Source of the DNA: Desmodus rotundus
Lineage: Eukaryota; Chordata; Mammalia; Chiroptera; Phyllostomidae
Direction: 5' to 3'
Length of the DNA stretch: 64,000 nucleotides
Assembly (NCBI RefSeq): GCF_022682495.2
Contig: NC_071389.1
Coordinates: forward strand, 9,353,199 to 9,417,198
Shown here: one piece after another, positions 24,701 through 36,700 of the stretch
Layout of the letters: every line of letters begins with the position of its first letter
Numbering within the stretch: the first letter of the stretch is position 1
The notes under the pieces: model-generated
Databases searched by the model: none
What the model saw: only the letters and a program-made list of their open reading frames with translations
What the model was told of the DNA's origin: nothing
Program-made: the position numbers and the translations under genes

Positions 24701-27700
24701 GATGGACATAGCAGTGCACCATCTGCAAGCAGCTGTGTTAATCGCTGCCTGGCACGTAACAGACTCTGTAAGCCTGTGAACGTCAAGGATGCGGTCATAA
24801 GGAGCCAGAGCCTGCATTCAGGACAGGCAGAAGAAGGGGCCACTGTGGCCAAGAGGGTCCCAGGTTCTAGGGAGGAGTGAAGGGCAGAGGAGGGTGCACA
24901 CCCGCTCTTCCAGGGCCAGGGCGAGGTGTGGCCAGGCTGGCAGTGTGCACAGAGGGCTGAGTAGGCGACCTCTGGGGCCCATGCGAAGCAGCTATCGGGT
25001 AGGTGGAGTCCCAGGGCCCAGCCCCAGGAGTGATGGAGAGCAAAGAGCACAGCACCTTGCCCAGGGTGGGTGTTCAGAACTTTTACATTTTCAGGTGGGG
25101 GCAGGATGGTGTGGGACATGGGCCCTGCCTCTCACCCAGGCTGCTTCTAAAGAGGACCAGTAGAGTGGGCTCGGGTGGAGAGAGGCCAAAACACCTCCAA
25201 AACCTTGGCAGGCTTGCTTTGATTGCTCAGTGAGGTGGCCGTGGACCTGGGAAGCATACTGGACCCCAAATGAGAGGACCCAGCATAAGGCCTGGCCTGG
25301 CCCCCCACCCTCCTACCCTGCACTGTCCCCTAGCCAGATAACCCACTGGGTCCACTCACAGGGCTGGGGGGGAGGGGGCACAGGACAGCAGTATGATCTG
25401 AACCCACCCTCACCCCAGGTCTAAGAACCCCAAAGGCCTGAGGGTTCTGCCTGCCCCTGTGAGAGCCTTCCCAGGACAGGCCTGCCCTCACCTTCCTCCT
25501 GCTTCAGGGTGAGGTGCTCCTCAGCCAGCTCCTCCCAGTTCTGAGACAGCTGCAGGGGGCAGCCTTCCTCCAGCTCCTGCCTGCAGAGGACAGAGCAGGG
25601 CTAGGGGGCCACATCCAGCCGCCTGCCCCTGCCCAAGGCTACCACTCAAGGCAAGGAAGGAGAGGGCAAGGGGGAAGCCGGCACAGAGGAGGTCATGGGC
25701 AGGGCCCTGGGGGAGGCTTGGAGAGGTCGTGAGAGGCTGAGTGACCCAGGGGAGGAAAGAGACAGAGGCAAGGGAGACAAGAAGAGAGGCTGTTGAGGGG
25801 CAACAGAAAGAGAAAAGGGGTCAGGAGACCAAGGTGCACGGACAGAGAGCTGGTGGAGAGGACACAGAAGTGAGGAGAAACAGAGAGGGGGACACACAAG
25901 AGGAAATAGGGGCAGTGACAGGAACAAGAGTCTGGGAGAGAGAGGCCAGGGACAAGGGGACACAGGCTCTGGACCTGGACACCCTTTTTGGGGTGGCTCC
26001 TACCGTGCCTTGGCGTGGCTCGGGTTCCTCTCGCCGCTCTGGTGCAAGAGTGCTGCCTTTCTCCAGCCCGCCTCCGGGGCGGGCGCTGGCAGGACTGGGA
26101 CAGGTACAGAGGCTGGGACAGGGGCTCCCACAGGGGCAGGGACTGGCCCAGGGGCTGGCTGCCGGGCCCAGGAAGGGGGCGCAGTGGGGGCCGAGGCCGG
26201 GGTCTGAGGCAATGTTAGAGGCAGGCTTGAGGCTGAGCTGGACACAGGGGTCAGGGTCCTGGGGGACTTCCGGTTTGGCAGGGCTCGAGCCTTGGTGGCC
26301 CTTCGATGAGTGGCCTCCTCCTCTTCCACCTCCAGCAAGCACTTCATGAAGCTCTGGCAGCTGCTCCCATGGTCCTGGGCACCTGTGGCTGCTGTGGGCT
26401 CCTGAGGCTGCTTCTGGGCACCGTCCTGCTCCTTTCTCTCTCCAATGGCCCTCACCTCCTGGGGACAGGACAGGGGGAGAGAATTGGGGAGGCCTTCAGC
26501 CAGCCTGACTGTCCCACAAAGTCTCTTTGTGCCCCTACTCTCCAGGGCACCCTCACACTGCCCCTTCCTCTCTGGGGCCCTGGGGGATGCTCTCAAATCT
26601 TGCAGGTACCCCACCAGGCTCCCACCCCAGGGGCTCCCTTGCGCTTGACCTGGGCTCTGCCACCTCCCGGCTCTCTGAGCTGTGGTCCCACCATTCGTTC
26701 ATTCCCTTTGCTGCAATCAGCAAGGCCTGTGGTGGTCTGGCCAGAGGTAAGCTTCTTGAGGGCAGGGACCTCGTCCGCTTTTATCCTTGTCTACCCAGCA
26801 CTCTTGAGTACGTAGGCACTCAGTAAATTCCCCCTTGTTGGTTCAGCAACCCATCCACCCCCTGCATCTGCCCCTCCCATCACAGGGGTCTCAGCTGTCC
26901 CCAACCAGGCCATGCCCTGCAGGCTCTAGCCCAGCCTTTTCTCTCAAAGATGCAGCTCTGTCACACATACACTCTCTCTTCCTCAAACATCAGCTCTGCT
27001 TCCCCACCAGACTGCTCCCACGAGTATGCAAGCATCCATATTATCATCCTCCTTTAAAAGATAAAACTCTCCCGATGCTACAAACCCCTCCAGCTGCTAT
27101 CCCAGTTCTCTGCTCTTTCTTTTTATTCCTTGAAAGACCTGGCTGTCCTCCACCTCCAATCAGTTTCTGCCCACCACTCCCCAGAGCTGCTCTCAAGGCC
27201 ATGGTCAGGTCTCTGCACTCCTGAGCATCCACCCCTCAGCAGTGATGGCCACAGATGACCATCTGTCCTTCTGCAAACGCTTTCTTCTCTAGACTTTCAC
27301 TCTCACTGGCTACTCCTCCCTGGCCTCCTCTGCTCTTCCTCGTTCTTCCATTTCTAAATGCTGTAGGTGGCGCGCCAGGGATTTGTCCTCGGGCTCCTTC
27401 CTCTGCGGAGTTCACACTCTCCTAGAGGTTATCTCCATTGTTCTGACATTTGCACCTCCAATCCTGACTCCTTTGTCCTGCCTAGCTCCAGATGTTCTCC
27501 TTGACATTTCTCCCTGGAGTCTAGAACAGGACCAAAGCAGAACTTCAGGTTCCTCCCATGTGCTCCTTTCCCAGCGCCACCACCTCGGTCGAGGGCACCA
27601 CCAGCTGCTCAGGCCCCAGACCCGGAGGCCTTTTTGATTTCTGCCCGTCCTCCTTTCCCACCACCCTTCCCACCAGTGAGTCATGCTGCCACATCCCCCA

Positions 27701-30700
27701 CCCCTGCTGCTGCCCCCCAGTCAAGTCATACCATCGTCTCCTGTCCAGGGTGCTGTCACCGCGTCCAACCTTGGCCCCCACCCAAGTTCATTATCCACCC
27801 CACTGCTACATCAGTTTCCAGATTACATCAGTTCCTCTCGTTCTCTTGCCTCAAACTCCCCAATGGCTTAGTGTAGAATTAGAATTCACTCCAAACCTTC
27901 ACCCTGGACTTAAAGGCCCTGGGTGGCCTGCCCCCACCACACCTCTAACTTCATTTCCCATTCTCTCCCACTTGGCTTCCTTTAAAAAAAAAAAAAAGAT
28001 TTTATTTATTTATTTATTTTGAGAGAGAGAGGAAGGGAGGGAGGAAGAGAGGGAGAGAAGCATGAATGTGTGGTTGCCTCTCCCACACGCCCTGCTGGGA
28101 CCTGACCCGCAACCCAGGCCTGTGCCCTGACTGGGAATTGAACAGGTAACCCCTTCGTTCACAGCACCCAATCCACTGAGCCACACCACCACCCTGGCTT
28201 CCTTCCCCTACTCTGGCCTTCTTGCTGGACTTGGTCTTGACAAACTCATGTCCATCAGGGCCTTGGCACTGCCGCTGGCTCTACACAGAATGTTCTCCCA
28301 CATCTGTACACGGCTTGGTTCTTTCTGTCATTTGAGACTTAAATGTTGCCTCTGGACTTCAGAGTGCTCCGTCAGAGAATCTATTGTCTCCCTGCGAGTC
28401 CCTCCCCTTGTCCAGTTTGACTGGCATTACTGCTGTCTACAGAGACACTAGTTATTGGTTCACGTGTTAACGATCTCCCCCAACTAGATCTTAAGCTCCA
28501 TTCAACATTAAGTCCCCAATGTCAGGACTGGCGCATTGTCTTCAATAAATTTGTGTTAACCAGTGACTCTGATTGTGTCCTTTTTCTTGGTGACATCTGA
28601 GGAGCCAGCTCACGTGAATGAAGCACTTAGTGCAGACTAATGACGGTTGAGCATCCTGCAGCCCAGAGGGAGGCTCTACTTCTCCCCCGCTGGACTCCTT
28701 TGACTGTTTTCCTGAATTAAGGGCAAATGCTCAGTTTCTGTCAGGCTTCAGACAAATATCACAAGCAGTTCTGGAACTCCTACTCCATGGTGGTGGGGCA
28801 GGGCCCAGGTAGGGACCCCAGGTGGCAGCCATGAGCCCAGTCTGTCGTCACCTCTCCCAAGGCCCTCAGGGCTGCCAAAGTCCAGGGCCTGTGGCCCCCA
28901 CTCAGATCCAGATTCTGAGCCCCAGGCGGGTAGGGGTCTGTCTCAGAACCTCCTCGATTATTCCAGGACCCAGCACCGAGCTTGGCTCCTTGAAGTCGCT
29001 CAGCTCCAGTGAAGAATGATGCCAGGGCCCCAACATCTTTCCTTGACACCTTTTGACACTTGGACACTGGCTCCTCCCTCTTCCCTCCCTGAGCCCCTCC
29101 TACCTGGCATCACATGTCTTGCACATGCTGCTGAACTGACCTCAGGTAGCTCCTCTTCTGCCAGTGCCCTGCTACTCCTGAGCCTGCAGTGGCTCCCTCT
29201 GACCTTCAGACTCGTCTTCCATCCACCCATACAACTCATACTCACAGTCAGTGACTGGAGGCGGGTGTGGGCCAAGGGAGGTGTTTGTATTTGGTGTCTA
29301 ATATTGTAGATACTAACCCATGTTTGGATGCTGATGGGACTGATCCTGTAGAGATGGAGAGACTGATCATAAGGGAGAGAGGGAATAGAGGCTGGGATCT
29401 AATGAGTAAGTGGGGGACTAGCAGATGATGGGGGCAGGGACCCATTTTCATGGCCTCCGTTGTAACCAGGTGAAGGCAGGGGTGGTGAAGTTGGGGGTGG
29501 GGAGATGAGGTCGATGAGAAGCTTCTCGCCTTTCAAAGACACGTGAGGCCGGCTCAACAGCCCAGACACATGGCATGGAGGGTAGTGTTGTGAAATGGCA
29601 TCCTGGAGCCGAGGGAGAGTGGCATGGCCAGGCAACAGCGGAGGATTGCCAGGAGCTTCTGACACGAGTGGTTATTGCTTGAGAGTGAAATCCATCGACA
29701 AGACAGGATTTTTCTCCAAGCACGTTCAACTGTTCATACGTGGGCAGAGGGTAAGTGGGTGGCTGGCTGTAGCCAGGGTTGGAGGTGGCCAGTGAATACA
29801 GCAGAAAGAGGCAGGGGCAGGTGACGACTGTGCAGTCACAGGCTGCCCAGTCACGTCAAAGTACTAGGAAGTGGCAGAGCTGGTGGAGGTTGGTGGGGCA
29901 CAGGCCGGAAGGGGGTTGGGAGCCTCCCAGGTGTTCAGGGAAGCTTTGGGTTCTATCCTGTGATCCAGAGCAAATGGGTGGAAAGAAATCTATGCTGATG
30001 TGGAAAAAGCCACTATACGACCTGGGATGAACCCAAGGGCTCAAGAGTGTAAGAGCATCGTTGACCCTCACCCAAAAGGTGTGTGCGCGCACACACATAC
30101 ATATACGTCAACAGACATGTGCATGCATGCACAGGCATGTATACTCACACAAAAACACAGGAACACACCCCTTCCCCAGTTTGACTCCAAATACTGTCCC
30201 ATTTCTGCCTCTGCTCCCTTCTTCCTCCTGATGCCCTCACTTGTCCCCATCCCCACTCTGGCTCTACTTACTGGTGGAGGAGCAGGCCCCGGTGTTGGCT
30301 TGGTCTCTACAGCCTTGACCCTAAACAAGGGAGAAACCCTCCATGGGGGAGGGGCTCAGCTCAGGGCTTGCCCCTTGCACCCACCTCCTTTCAGCCCCCT
30401 GGACACTCAGGCCCCCCACCCTGGCCTCAGCACCCTGGCCTTTGACTCTCAGAGGGACTGCTCGCTCCTTCACATCCCCACGTGGGGACATGGCCCGCAG
30501 CACAAAGAATTCTGGTATTAGAGCTCTTGTATGGATCGGGAAATTCAAACCCAGAGAGACTTGACTTGCCCAAGGTCCTACATCAGGTCAGAAGCCGTCA
30601 GGACAAGAATTCACCTCATCTGTAACCTAGCAGAAGCGTATTCTTGCTGGGGTCAGGGAGTGGGAAGGGGGTGGCACCAGAGGACGGCTTACCAGTTTTT

Positions 30701-33700
30701 GGGTGTGTTAGGTCCTGGCATGGATGGCAGGAAGGAGTTAACAGTCTTTTCCTCCGGAGTTGTTGAGGCCATGAGGGGCGTTGCCTCCTGGGAACTGTCT
30801 TCATCTCCTCGTGGGCCAGGCTGTGGCAGGGGCCCCTGTGGCCTAATGTGCGGGGTGCCCGCCTCCTCGGGGGGCTTGTCTTCCAGTTGCTCTCCACAGC
30901 TGTCCAAGGTGCAAGAAAGCTCTGTTGGCTGCACTGTATCCATCCCATTTGCTGCCTGGTGACCTGGGATGGGCTGACACTCCAGCTGCTGCTGAGGACA
31001 AGGACACCAAAATGGGGAGCCCCATCCTGGCTCCCAGGTGAACCTCAACACTCATCTGGAGACCAGTTACCACAGGCTTAGTCTGCCCTGATGCTGCAAG
31101 TAGCATCTGCACACCTAGCAGGCCTAGAAGGCTGCACAAGTCGGATGCCCCGCTTTGAGGGAGCAGGAAGTTGAGACCCAAAGACGGCATGCGTGGCCGA
31201 CCCAAAGTCATGATCCCTGCTTCTGTGTAGAGGCAGAAGGGGAGCCTAGAGCAAGTGAGGGGATCCTCTGCAAATGGGGTTCCCCAAGGGTATTTCAAAG
31301 GATAAGAATCCCTCATGGAGCACCCTAAAAGGGAGATTTTTACACCAACTGACTTCAAGACTTAGTGTAAAGCTATTATAATTAAGACAGCATGGTGTTG
31401 GGAACACAATTGAGGTTGCTACCTGAATCTGTGTCTCCTGGGCTGCAGCTAGCTCCTTTTTGCTCAAATAAATGCCTTTTATACATATTATGAAAGACAG
31501 TGTGGGTTGGTATAAGGATGGATAAATATAAGAATGGAACAAAATAGAGAGTCCAGAAATAGTTTCACAATGATGTGGTCAACTGATTTTCGACGGGTGA
31601 GAATTCAGCAGAGAGGCCTTCCAGTCAAGGTGGCTGCGTAGATAGACATAGCTTGCCTCTTCGCGTGACCACATCAGAATTACACTAAGATATAGACCAG
31701 CCGTCACTCAGAACAGTCAGAAATCGAGCTGAATGGAAGTCTGACAACTATGGAATCAAGCTGAGTGGAGGTCTGACAACTACAGGATTAAAGAAACCGT
31801 ATCATTCCAGGCTGGTAAGAGGGGTGCAGATGTGGAACGGGCTGGTCCCACAACCACGTGGATATAAATTTGGGAGGCATATCTTGGGAGCAAGGAATCC
31901 TAGACCCACACTAGGCCCCCCAGCCCAGGGTTCCAGAACCAGGAAGATAAGTCCCCACAACTTCTGGCTGCAAAAAGCGGCAGGAATTGAGTCGGTGGAT
32001 GAAATTTCTGGAGCCCCACGCAGTTCTTGTGAAGGAACGCATGCATGGACTCACCTACTCAGACTCACTCTCTCTGAGCTCCGGCACCAGAGTAGCGGCT
32101 TGGAAGGCACCAGTGGTATGCAGGGAGAAACTGGAGTGTCTGGCATCAAGGCGAACCTTTGCTAACCGGCCCCCCCCCCCCCTCCCAGAGAGCTGACAAG
32201 CTGGTGCCATATCTGAGACTCCATCAACCTGGCTAACACTGTTTGACCCACCTTGGAGATCCCCAGAGGCTCTGCCCCATTCAATTTACAGGCCCACCCA
32301 AGAGGCTTTTCTGTAAGAATGTCTGGTCTTGGCTCCTAAATCCTACCAAACAAGCAGCAGCTGTCTTCAGTGAGCCCTAGCAGCAGCCAGATTAGATTCA
32401 CAGCTTGGCTTCACCTGGGAATCTCCAAGAGTAGCAGCCATCTCAGAGAGCTTTAAGGCTCAGACAAGGTGCCTCGGGCAAAACACAGGTGGGGCTGATC
32501 TTGGCCTGCACCACCCTGGAAACCCCAGGGCCAGAGCACCCAGTGGACAGCTACAGACCATGTAGGGGCACCACCGCCCTGCCCCTGCCCAACTGATCCT
32601 CCACGGAGGGCGGAGATTGGTGGTCAGTGGTCACAGCCAGTCCTTGCAGCTGACTGGCCTGGGCAAATCCCTCCCATTGACCTGCTGACAGCAACCAAGG
32701 TTCAACTACAACAGAAGGGTGTACTCAACCCACACAAAGGGTGCACCTCGAATACCCAGCTTGGGTGATAGGGGAGGCTGTGCTACTGAACCCCACAGGA
32801 CACCTACTACTAGGACAAAAGTCACTTTCTCAGGCCCTCTTTCCCAAAGCTGGCTGGACCCCATAAAGCATGAGTGACCCTAATTGTTTTATGGGCCTTT
32901 ATCCTCAGGACTAGAAAATTCCTGGAAGCGCCCTGAAGGTGCAGAGCTCCAGGAACTCACGAAATAGGACATACCAGACCACAGCAACCTGAGACTCAGA
33001 CCCTGCCAAAGATAACATTGAAACAAGTTACAGCCTAACTGAAACATCCTGCTCTACAACCGCCCCCTCGCCCAATAGAAGCCCAAAGCCCTAGCCCCTC
33101 CCGGCTGGTGCGGCTAGTGCCTACCTCCACACCAGCCCTCTCCCTCCCTCAGGAAAGTAAAACCTTCACACTCTGCACTTTCTTCTCTTTGTGAATTCTT
33201 TCAGCCCTCATCACTGACCACCCTGACACCTACTACATTAGGCTACACTCCCAAGACACGGGTCAAAGCAGCTCTACCTGATACACAGAAACAAACACAG
33301 GGAGGCTGCTGAAATGAGGAGACAAAGAAACACGGCCCAAATGAAAGAACAGAACTAAACTCCAGAAAGAAAGCTAAAGGAAATGGAGCTAAGCAATCTA
33401 TCAGATGCAGAGTTCAAAACACTGGTTATAAGGATGCTCAAGGAACCTTGTGAGGACCTCAGCAGCATAAAAAAGATCCAGTCAGAAATGAAGGGTTCAC
33501 TACTTGAATTAAAGTATAGTTTACAGAAAAACAACAGTAGAGTGGATGACACCGAGAATCAAATCAATGATTTGGAACATAAGGAGCAAAAAACAACCGA
33601 TCAAAACAACAAGAAGAAATGGGTAAAGAGGTGAGGGGATTCAGAAGTACAAATAGGTAGTTACAGAATAGCCATGGGGATGTAAATTACAGTATAGGAA

Positions 33701-36700
33701 AGGTAGTAGCCAAAGACCTTACTTGCATGACATGTGGACATGAACGAGGGTAGGGGGATTTTTTCCTCTTTGCTCTCCCCTGGGTAGAGGTGAGCAAAGA
33801 GGAAAAAATCAGGACAAGTGTAATAGCATAATCAATAAAATGTCATTTAAAATAAAAATAATAAAATAATGGGCAAAGTATTTCAATAGCCATTTCTCTG
33901 AAGCAGATATACAAATGGCCTATAAACACACAAAAGGATGCTCATCATCATTAGTCACCAGGGAAATACAAACGAAGACCACAATAAGGTTCCACAATAC
34001 GCCTGCTAGAACGCTTCGAATTAGAGACGAACCATACCGACTTGGTGGGGAGGGCCTGGGGCAACTGGAATGCTCATACATTGCTGATGGGGATGTAGAA
34101 TGGTACAACTGCTTTGGAATAGAGTTTGGCAGTTTCTTAATAAGTTAGACATGCACATACCATATGATCATTCCACTCCTAAGCATTTATTTGCCTAAGA
34201 GAAATGAGAGCACATGGCCATGAGGACATGAGAGCTGTATTTGCAATTGCCTAAAAGCGGGAGCAAACCAAATGTCCATCCACAGGTGCGGGGGTGAAAA
34301 ATTGTGATACATCCATACAATAGAATGTTACTCAGCAACAAAAAGTGTTGACCCACACAACGGCACAGACAAATCTCCAAATAATCCCGCTGAGCACTGA
34401 GTGAAAGGAGCCAGACAAAAGGAATGAACGCTGAATGTTTCCATTTGTGTACAATTCTAGGAAATACAAACAAATCCATAGCGACAGAATGCAGATCAGT
34501 GGTTACCTGGAAAAGCTAGGCTGGGGTGGTGGCGGGGAATGCCACAGCAGCACGAGGAAACTTTCAGGGGTGACGGATTTGGTTATTTCCTTGATTGTGG
34601 TGATGGTTTTGTGGGGATATATACATATGTCCAACACCCCAAGCTGTACGCCTGAAGTATATGCAAGTGTATGTCATTACACTTCACTGAAGCTGTTTAA
34701 AAACACAAAATCTTGAAAATATGTAGAAAGGTATTTTTGAATAAGTTTGGAAAAGGCGCCATACTATAACCATCACTTGCAAGTCCCACAGGGCTAAGAC
34801 ACAGCTTCTAGGACATCCTGGCGTAAAGCAACCAGTTTGAGCTTTGTTAAACCTAGCACGTCCCAGTTTTAATTGTATGCAGACCTCCGGCCCCCGCACC
34901 TGCTCCCTGCCCCCAGCACCCATGGACGTACCACGGGGCCACTCTGGAGGCAAGTCAAAGGCTTGCTGTGGGCAATCGAGACCATCCAGAATTACGTCAG
35001 TAACCTACGGTAATCCATACAGACTGTGCACGTGACATCTCCAGGCACAGAGAGGAGCAGACACAATGTACCAGAAGGGCAGCGGGGGTCCTTAATCTCC
35101 CTGTGGGTCTGTCACGCTGTGCCTTCCCGCCCAATTGTCACGGACATTACCTGGCACCTCTTGGGGGCCAGACACTCCACTGTCCCTGGGTTCTGCTGTC
35201 TCCCCTGCAGGTCCTCCGTCTCCTTCGCTGAACCCTGCTGCTGAAGCTCTTCCGGTGCCGCAGGGACCCTGGAAGGCAGCACCCCCCACTCACTTCCTGG
35301 CTTGGTCTGATCCTGGCCTACTTGCAGTTCCTTGGGCTCTTCCTGGGGGACCCAAGATGACAGCTTCTTCCTGGGAGAACAGACAAAGGGACCCTCAGGT
35401 CCTGGACTGGGGCATGGTTTTATATTCTCATACATCTCCGTAGTTACCGGGGCACCAGTGCTGAGCTAGGTACACCACAGGTGCATACGTGATGCCTGGG
35501 AGAATGAATGAAGGACTGACGCAAATTCCCCAAATCATAAGCACTTTGATGTCAATGTTTAGGGGAGTTAGGATTTAATATTCTTCTTATTTATTATTTT
35601 TAAGAAAAATCAGAGAGAACTGGAGTTCAGAGAGGCCGAGAGACCCGAGCCTGGGGGTCAGAAAGCTGAAGCCGACAGCTCAGGGTTTGAATCCGTGAGT
35701 CTGTGTTGATGTGTGTCCCTTCAATACCCTGGTAGTTCCTCCAGGCTTCCTCCTATGGATATACATACATATTTGTAACGAGGGTCATTTAATGACCCTC
35801 TTCAAGTAATTGCGTAATTTTACATGGTTGAGACTGTATTGCATCTACAATTTTGCAGCCTTTTTCTCATTTAACATTTTCCCCATCATATTAACATCAT
35901 ATTAACACTCCCAAGGCAAGAATCTTTCATAAGCATGTTTTTTAATGACTGCATAAAGCCCTGTATATTATAGATAATTATAATTTACTAAACTGTTCCT
36001 CTATCATGGGCATTTTGGGCACACAGGCTCCGATTTTTAGTGTGTAAAATAATGTTACAATGAAGATGTTTCCGCATAAAACTTTGCCTGAATCTCCAAT
36101 GATTTCCTTTGGGCACATTTCTAGAAATGGACGAACGGAAAGACAGTTTTGAGTCAGTTTGAACAAATGTCAAGCTGTTTAAGCAGGTGTGTTGGCGTGG
36201 TTTTCATTTCCAGCAGCGCGGTATGCAGTACCTGTCTCGGGGGACTTGAACCTGGCTTTGACTGCGTCCCCCAACTTTTCATGTAGAAGAGATTGTGTAG
36301 AGGTTTCTGGTTGTAATTACACTTAAACAATAAGCTAACCAGGCTTGACTATCCCTGTTTCCCAAATCCTTTACCTTGCCTTTCTCCGGCTCTTGCTTGA
36401 TTTTCTCATTTTAGAAAGAATACATTCTCACTGCGGAGAAGTTTAATATACATCTATACCTATGTATAGGAAATACTTAGAAAATAATAACAATAATTCC
36501 ATGTAAAAGTATGTTTCCATGTCTCTCAGCCTGTCTTTTGTTCATTCTTCTATTAGTTCACCGAATATGTATTTATTGAGCATCTACTATGCACCGGGCA
36601 CAGCCCCAGGCATAAGGAATTTGAGGCTTAACAAGACACAGCAGAAGCCTGTGGTCCAGTGAGGGCTCAGACAGAGGCCGACACAAATAATGGTGTGGTG

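Noticed and set aside
25741..26349. 202-codon plus-strand open frame opposite SPATA21 exon 5
   Set aside because: Lies antisense to a well-supported exon and is open only because the region is GC-rich and repetitive; no domain or start context.
33383..33634. 83-codon plus-strand frame as a host gene
   Set aside because: It is the N-terminal part of L1 ORF1 in copy C.
35282..35308. GT...AG pair inside SPATA21 exon 2 that looks like a 27-nt intron
   Set aside because: Too short for a mammalian intron, and the frame is open across it.
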